DNA from: Kofleriaceae bacterium
Lineage (GTDB): Bacteria; Myxococcota_A; Polyangia; Haliangiales; Haliangiaceae
DNA length: 64,000 nt
Direction: 5' to 3'
NCBI GenBank assembly: GCA_020633495.1
Contig: JACKDR010000001.1
Span: 1 to 64,000 of the forward strand
Positions 54,253-64,000 of this stretch are shown piece by piece. A model generated the notes under the pieces. The model saw only the letters and a program-made list of their open reading frames with translations. It was not told where the DNA came from and searched no databases. Position 1 is the first letter of the stretch; each line of letters starts with the position of its first letter. The position numbers and the translations under genes were made by a program.

Positions 54253-54434
54253 GGCTTCCCTTTCGGTGCGGCTCGTTCGGGACGAACCGCGGAGTCTGAT
54301 CTTGGTACATGGTCCTACGCAACGCGTCAACGACGAACACCGCGGCGGCGCTGGCGCCGATGTAGGTCCGAGGATCAAGAACTCTCGCGATTCCCATCAC
54401 ATCGCGGGCCGGCCCCGCAGTAGAATGGTCGGCG

Positions 54435-56462
<2,028 letters not shown>

Positions 56463-56524
56463 GGCGCGGCGCACCGTTCGGCTCGCCGACGCGCGTCGCG
56501 GCGAGGCGTGCGCCCCGGCGACCG

Positions 56525-57560
<1,036 letters not shown>

Positions 57561-57677
57561 CCTAGCCGAGCGCCTGCACCGACGCGAGGCCGTCGTGGCG
57601 GCGGCCGTCGCCGCCGCGCCGCCGCGGTGCGACCTCGCGCACGTGTAAGGCGCGCCGCCCGGGCTCGTTGCACGGGC

Positions 57678-58382
57678 ATGTCACCGCCATCCCCCGTCGT
57701 CTCCCGCCCGCCTCGCCGCGCGCCCCGCCTCGCCGCCGCCGTCGGCGTCGCGCTCGCCGCCTCCGCTTGCGGCCGCGCCGGCGCCCTCGGCCAGGCCACG
57801 ATGTTCAAGGAGTGCAGCCCGGCCGACGCCGGCTGCCGGCGCGCCGCCCCGGCGGCGCCGCTGGCGGTCGGCTCGCGGCTGCGCCCCGACGTCCAGGTCG
57901 ACGTCGCCGGCTCGGTCATGCCGGTGATCGCGCTGGCGTCGTCGCGCCCCGAGGTCGTCGACGTCGTCGACGGCGCGATGATCGCGCGCGCCCCCGGCAT
58001 GGCCGCGGTCGTGATCGCCACCCCCGACGGCACGGTGATCGACTTCCAGCACCTGTGGGTCGCCGACGCCGACCGGCTCGTCGTCGAGCGGCCGTCGCCG
58101 CTGGGCGGCGGTGCCGAAGAGATCGTCGGGCCGCTCGAGCTGGTCGCCGGCGAGTCGGTGCTGCTGTCGTCGACGCTGCTCGGCGGCGCCCAGCGCCTCG
58201 CCGGCGACGGCGGCGCGACCTGGACCGCGACCGCCTGCGACGGCTGCGGCGAGGTCGTCGCGCTGCTGCAGGACGGCGTCGCCGGGCGGCGCCGGGTCGT
58301 CGCCCGCGCGCCCGGCACCGCGCGGGTCACCGTGACCGCGTCCGGCGTCACGGCCACCGTCGACGTGGCGGTGGTGCCGTGA
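57678..58382 (+). CDS. Lipoprotein with bacterial Ig-like (BIG2-type) domain
   Basis: 234 residues. The signal peptide has a long n-region (MSPPSPVVSRPPRRAPRLAA) then AVGVALAASAC, a lipobox-like SAC. A beta-rich mature part includes VIALASSRPEVVDVVDGAMI and ARVTVTASGVTATVDVAVVP, the strand pattern of BIG2-like domains, and Cys pairs (CDGCGEV). Function unknown. Its stop overlaps the next gene's GTG (GTGA), so the two are coupled. Confidence 0.72.
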   Translation: MSPPSPVVSRPPRRAPRLAAAVGVALAASACGRAGALGQATMFKECSPADAGCRRAAPAAPLAVGSRLRPDVQVDVAGSVMPVIALASSRPEVVDVVDGAMIARAPGMAAVVIATPDGTVIDFQHLWVADADRLVVERPSPLGGGAEEIVGPLELVAGESVLLSSTLLGGAQRLAGDGGATWTATACDGCGEVVALLQDGVAGRRRVVARAPGTARVTVTASGVTATVDVAVVP

Positions 58383-58795
58383 GCCGTCGCGCCTCGATCC
58401 GGATCGCGGCCGCGCTGGCGATCGCGCTGGCGGCGCCGGCGTGCGGCCCGTGGCTGTACGCGGCGTCGACCGCGCCGCCCGGCGCGATCGCCGACCTCGA
58501 CACCAAGCACGCGCAGGCCTACCTCACCGTCGGCGCGGTCATGGCCTTCGAGTGCCAGGACGGCGGCCCGTGCCGCCACGCCACCGCGCGCTCCGACGAC
58601 GACGGCATCGCCGAGATCCTGCCGGCGGCGCTGGCGCGGCTCGAGCCCCACTGGATCGCCGGCCAGCAGCCGGCGGCGGCGTTCGTGCTGATCGGCCACG
58701 CGCCCGGCAAGACCACGGTGCGGGTCCGGTCCAAGGACGGCGACGTCGACCTCCGGGTCACGGTGCTGCCGGCGACCGGCGTCGCGGCACGCTGA
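58379..58795 (+). CDS. Small lipoprotein, second of a coupled pair
   Basis: 138 residues from the GTG at 58379 (VSRRASIRIAAALAIALAAP), lipobox APAC. The mature part has two Cys (FECQDGGPCRH) and ends in a beta-rich stretch (GKTTVRVRSKDGDVDLRVTV) similar in feel to the end of the preceding lipoprotein. A duplication or paired complex is possible. No family recognised. Confidence 0.7.
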   Translation: MSRRASIRIAAALAIALAAPACGPWLYAASTAPPGAIADLDTKHAQAYLTVGAVMAFECQDGGPCRHATARSDDDGIAEILPAALARLEPHWIAGQQPAAAFVLIGHAPGKTTVRVRSKDGDVDLRVTVLPATGVAAR

Positions 58796-58811
58796 GCCCG
58801 CCGGTCGCGGC

Positions 58812-59687
58812 TCAGGGCTCGGCGTCGTTGGCGATACAGACGACGATGACCGTGACGTTGTCGTCGCCGCCGCGCGCGTTGGCGAGGTCGACCAGGTACT
58901 GGGGCGCCCGCCGGTACCACGTCGTCGACAGCACCCGCTCGAGGTCGGCGTTGTCGACCATGTTCGACAGCCCGTCCGAGCACAAGAGGAAGCAGTCGCC
59001 CGGCTCGCAGGCCAGGCCGACGCCGTCGACCTCGACCTCGCGCTCGAACCCGACCGAGCGGGTGATGACGTGCCGGTACTTCGACTCCTTGGCCTCCTCC
59101 TCGGTGAGGTTGCCGGCCCGCATCTGCTCGGCGATCCACGAGTGGTCCTCGGTGACCTGGCGGAGCAGGCCGTCGCGGAACAGGTAGAGGCGGCTGTCGC
59201 CGGCGTGGACGACGTACATGCGGCCGTCGTCGTACAGCATCCCGGTCAGCGTCGTGCCCATGCCGCGCAGCCCGGCGTCCTGCAGCGCGGCGTCGAAGAT
59301 CGCGTGGCCGGCGTCGCGCGCCGCCGCCTTCATGACGGTCAACGGCGGCGGGATCGCGCTGTCGGCGATCGGTGCGGTCGGCAGGTCGCCGGTCCAGCGG
59401 TGCTCGGCGGTGTCGTCGATCGCCGACACCGGCTCGGTGGTGCGGAACAGCTCGCGGTGGCGCTCGCGCTCGATCCGCCGCGCCGCCTCGACCAGGTCGC
59501 CCTTGGCCTCGTCCATGCGGGCGCGCATGACCTCGAGCGCGAGCTTGCTGGCGTGCTCGCCGCCCTGGTGGCCGCCCATGCCGTCGGCGACCGCGAACAG
59601 GCGCAGCTCGTCGTCGACGAGGAAGCTGTCCTCGTTGTGGTCACGCTTGCGGCCGGTGTCGGTCCTGGCCCAGGCCAGAAGCTTCAC
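58812..59687 (-). CDS. PP2C-family Ser/Thr protein phosphatase (Stp1/PrpC type)
   Basis: 291 residues from a GTG at 59687 with GGAGG just upstream. The PP2C motifs are all there: RDHNEDSFLVDD, LFAVADGMGGHQGGEHAS, GMGTTLTGMLY, VVHAGDSRLYLFRDG, LLCSDGLSNMVDN and GGDDNVTVIVV. It removes phosphate from Ser/Thr with Mn/Mg. An insertion of about 50 residues (about 70-120) is seen between the second and third motifs. It lies 10 bp after spoVR in the same transcript as PrkA kinase, so it may oppose PrkA. That is inference. Confidence 0.92.
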   Translation of the reverse strand: MKLLAWARTDTGRKRDHNEDSFLVDDELRLFAVADGMGGHQGGEHASKLALEVMRARMDEAKGDLVEAARRIERERHRELFRTTEPVSAIDDTAEHRWTGDLPTAPIADSAIPPPLTVMKAAARDAGHAIFDAALQDAGLRGMGTTLTGMLYDDGRMYVVHAGDSRLYLFRDGLLRQVTEDHSWIAEQMRAGNLTEEEAKESKYRHVITRSVGFEREVEVDGVGLACEPGDCFLLCSDGLSNMVDNADLERVLSTTWYRRAPQYLVDLANARGGDDNVTVIVVCIANDAEP

Positions 59688-59697
59688 GCGGCCTCCG

Positions 59698-61200
<1,503 letters not shown>

Positions 61201-61201
61201 G

Positions 61202-62311
<1,110 letters not shown>

Positions 62312-62326
62312 GCGACGACCTCCTGG

Positions 62327-62542
62327 CTAGAAGACCACGTCGGCGGACTCGCCGTGCTCGTTGACGAAGCACAGCCGGCCGCCCTGGCGCCGCGTCCGCT
62401 GCGCCAGGTCGAGCAGGCCGAGGGCGCGTGACATCACGCCCTGGTGATCGTCGGTGCCGAGCTCGACGCACAGCCGGGCCAGCAGCTCGGCCAGGGTGGC
62501 GTTGAGCTCGACCGCGACGGTGCCGGTGCCTCGAGGGTCCAT
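62327..62542 (-). CDS. Small ribbon-helix-helix-like protein between prkA and yeaH
   Basis: 71 residues from the ATG at 62542. The sequence runs MDPRGTGTVAVELNATLAEL, then LCVELGTDDHQGVMSRALGL, then RRQGGRLCFVNEHGESADVV. The pattern of a short N-terminal strand, two helices and a closing strand with xGGRLCFVNEHGE resembles RHH-type (CopG/Arc-like) small proteins. The call is by eye. No good Shine-Dalgarno precedes the ATG; a C-rich leader (CCCACCCCACCCCCC) does. This position is not usual for prkA-yeaH-spoVR clusters, so it may be a local addition, perhaps a regulator of the operon. Confidence 0.6.
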   Translation of the reverse strand: MDPRGTGTVAVELNATLAELLARLCVELGTDDHQGVMSRALGLLDLAQRTRRQGGRLCFVNEHGESADVVF

Positions 62543-62571
62543 GGTGGGGGGTGGGGTGGGACGCGCCCGGC

Positions 62572-63999
<1,428 letters not shown>

Positions 64000-64000
64000 C

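Noticed and set aside
62543..62561. G-quadruplex on the plus strand before the RHH-like gene.
   Set aside because: Only three clear G-runs of three or more; insufficient for a confident four-stranded call.

Overview
The window is about 72-73% GC, almost entirely coding, and carries no rRNA, tRNA, insertion sequence, prophage or CRISPR array that I can see. The gene content points to a Myxococcota-type bacterium (old Deltaproteobacteria; Haliangiales/Polyangiales-like is my guess): a sigma-54 operon carrying a regulatory PTS with HPr kinase, PilZ and PEGA domains, a Hanks-type Ser/Thr kinase, many small lipoproteins, a FadL-type porin, a TSP3-repeat outer-membrane protein, and the PrkA/YeaH/SpoVR trio. 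The taxonomic call is inference from gene families; no marker gene was compared.

Layout. 1-3.7 kb: an unidentified gene fragment and a surface metallopeptidase with a beta-propeller and barrel, divergent from a Cys-rich lipoprotein. 3.7-3.85 kb: a short tandem-repeat patch. 3.9-10.9 kb (minus): rpoN-hpf-ptsN-hprK-rapZ-ptsH-ptsI-lipoprotein, a nitrogen/carbon regulatory PTS operon. 11.1-15.0 kb: a frame-broken Gly-rich lipoprotein, pyrG and a membrane protein. 15.0-16.1 kb: the one long non-coding stretch, filled with a 9-bp tandem repeat, a GC-rich degenerate array and a perfect hairpin, followed by a DUF222-type HNH endonuclease. 17.4-20.8 kb: biotin carboxylase and gamma-glutamyltransferase. 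20.9-23.8 kb: a PilZ-TM-PEGA protein and a lipoprotein. 23.8-27.4 kb: a MoxR ATPase/VWA pair, a small membrane protein and a DUF155/RMD1-like protein. 27.5-31.2 kb: a lipoprotein, a divergent SDR/LysR pair, a metzincin-type protease and a small barrel protein.

31.4-40.9 kb is a signalling block: Ser/Thr kinase, a diguanylate-cyclase response regulator with a degenerate receiver, a phosphoribosyltransferase, a CheB-CheR-PAS hybrid, a PAS-PAS-GAF histidine kinase, and a divergent NtrC-type sigma-54 activator. 41-48 kb: a membrane protein, then lipoprotein-mnmG-fadL (minus) facing bamD and a TPR gene (plus). 48-53.5 kb: a ChaN-like lipoprotein coupled to a free-standing SecD-head protein (minus), and truD-exbB-exbD-tonB (plus). 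53.6-58.8 kb: envelope proteins and a metallophosphatase. 58.8-64 kb (minus): prkA (cut by the window end), a 71-aa ribbon-helix-helix-like gene, yeaH, spoVR and a PP2C phosphatase, closely packed.

A quality point affects use of this sequence. Five otherwise normal genes (Gly-rich lipoprotein at 11.1 kb, mnmG, the SecD-head gene, tonB, the metallophosphatase) change reading frame once or several times inside very GC-rich runs. In three of them the total length is one base short of a codon multiple. Because mnmG is a conserved housekeeping gene, indel errors in the assembly are more likely than five real pseudogenes, but reads are needed to decide.
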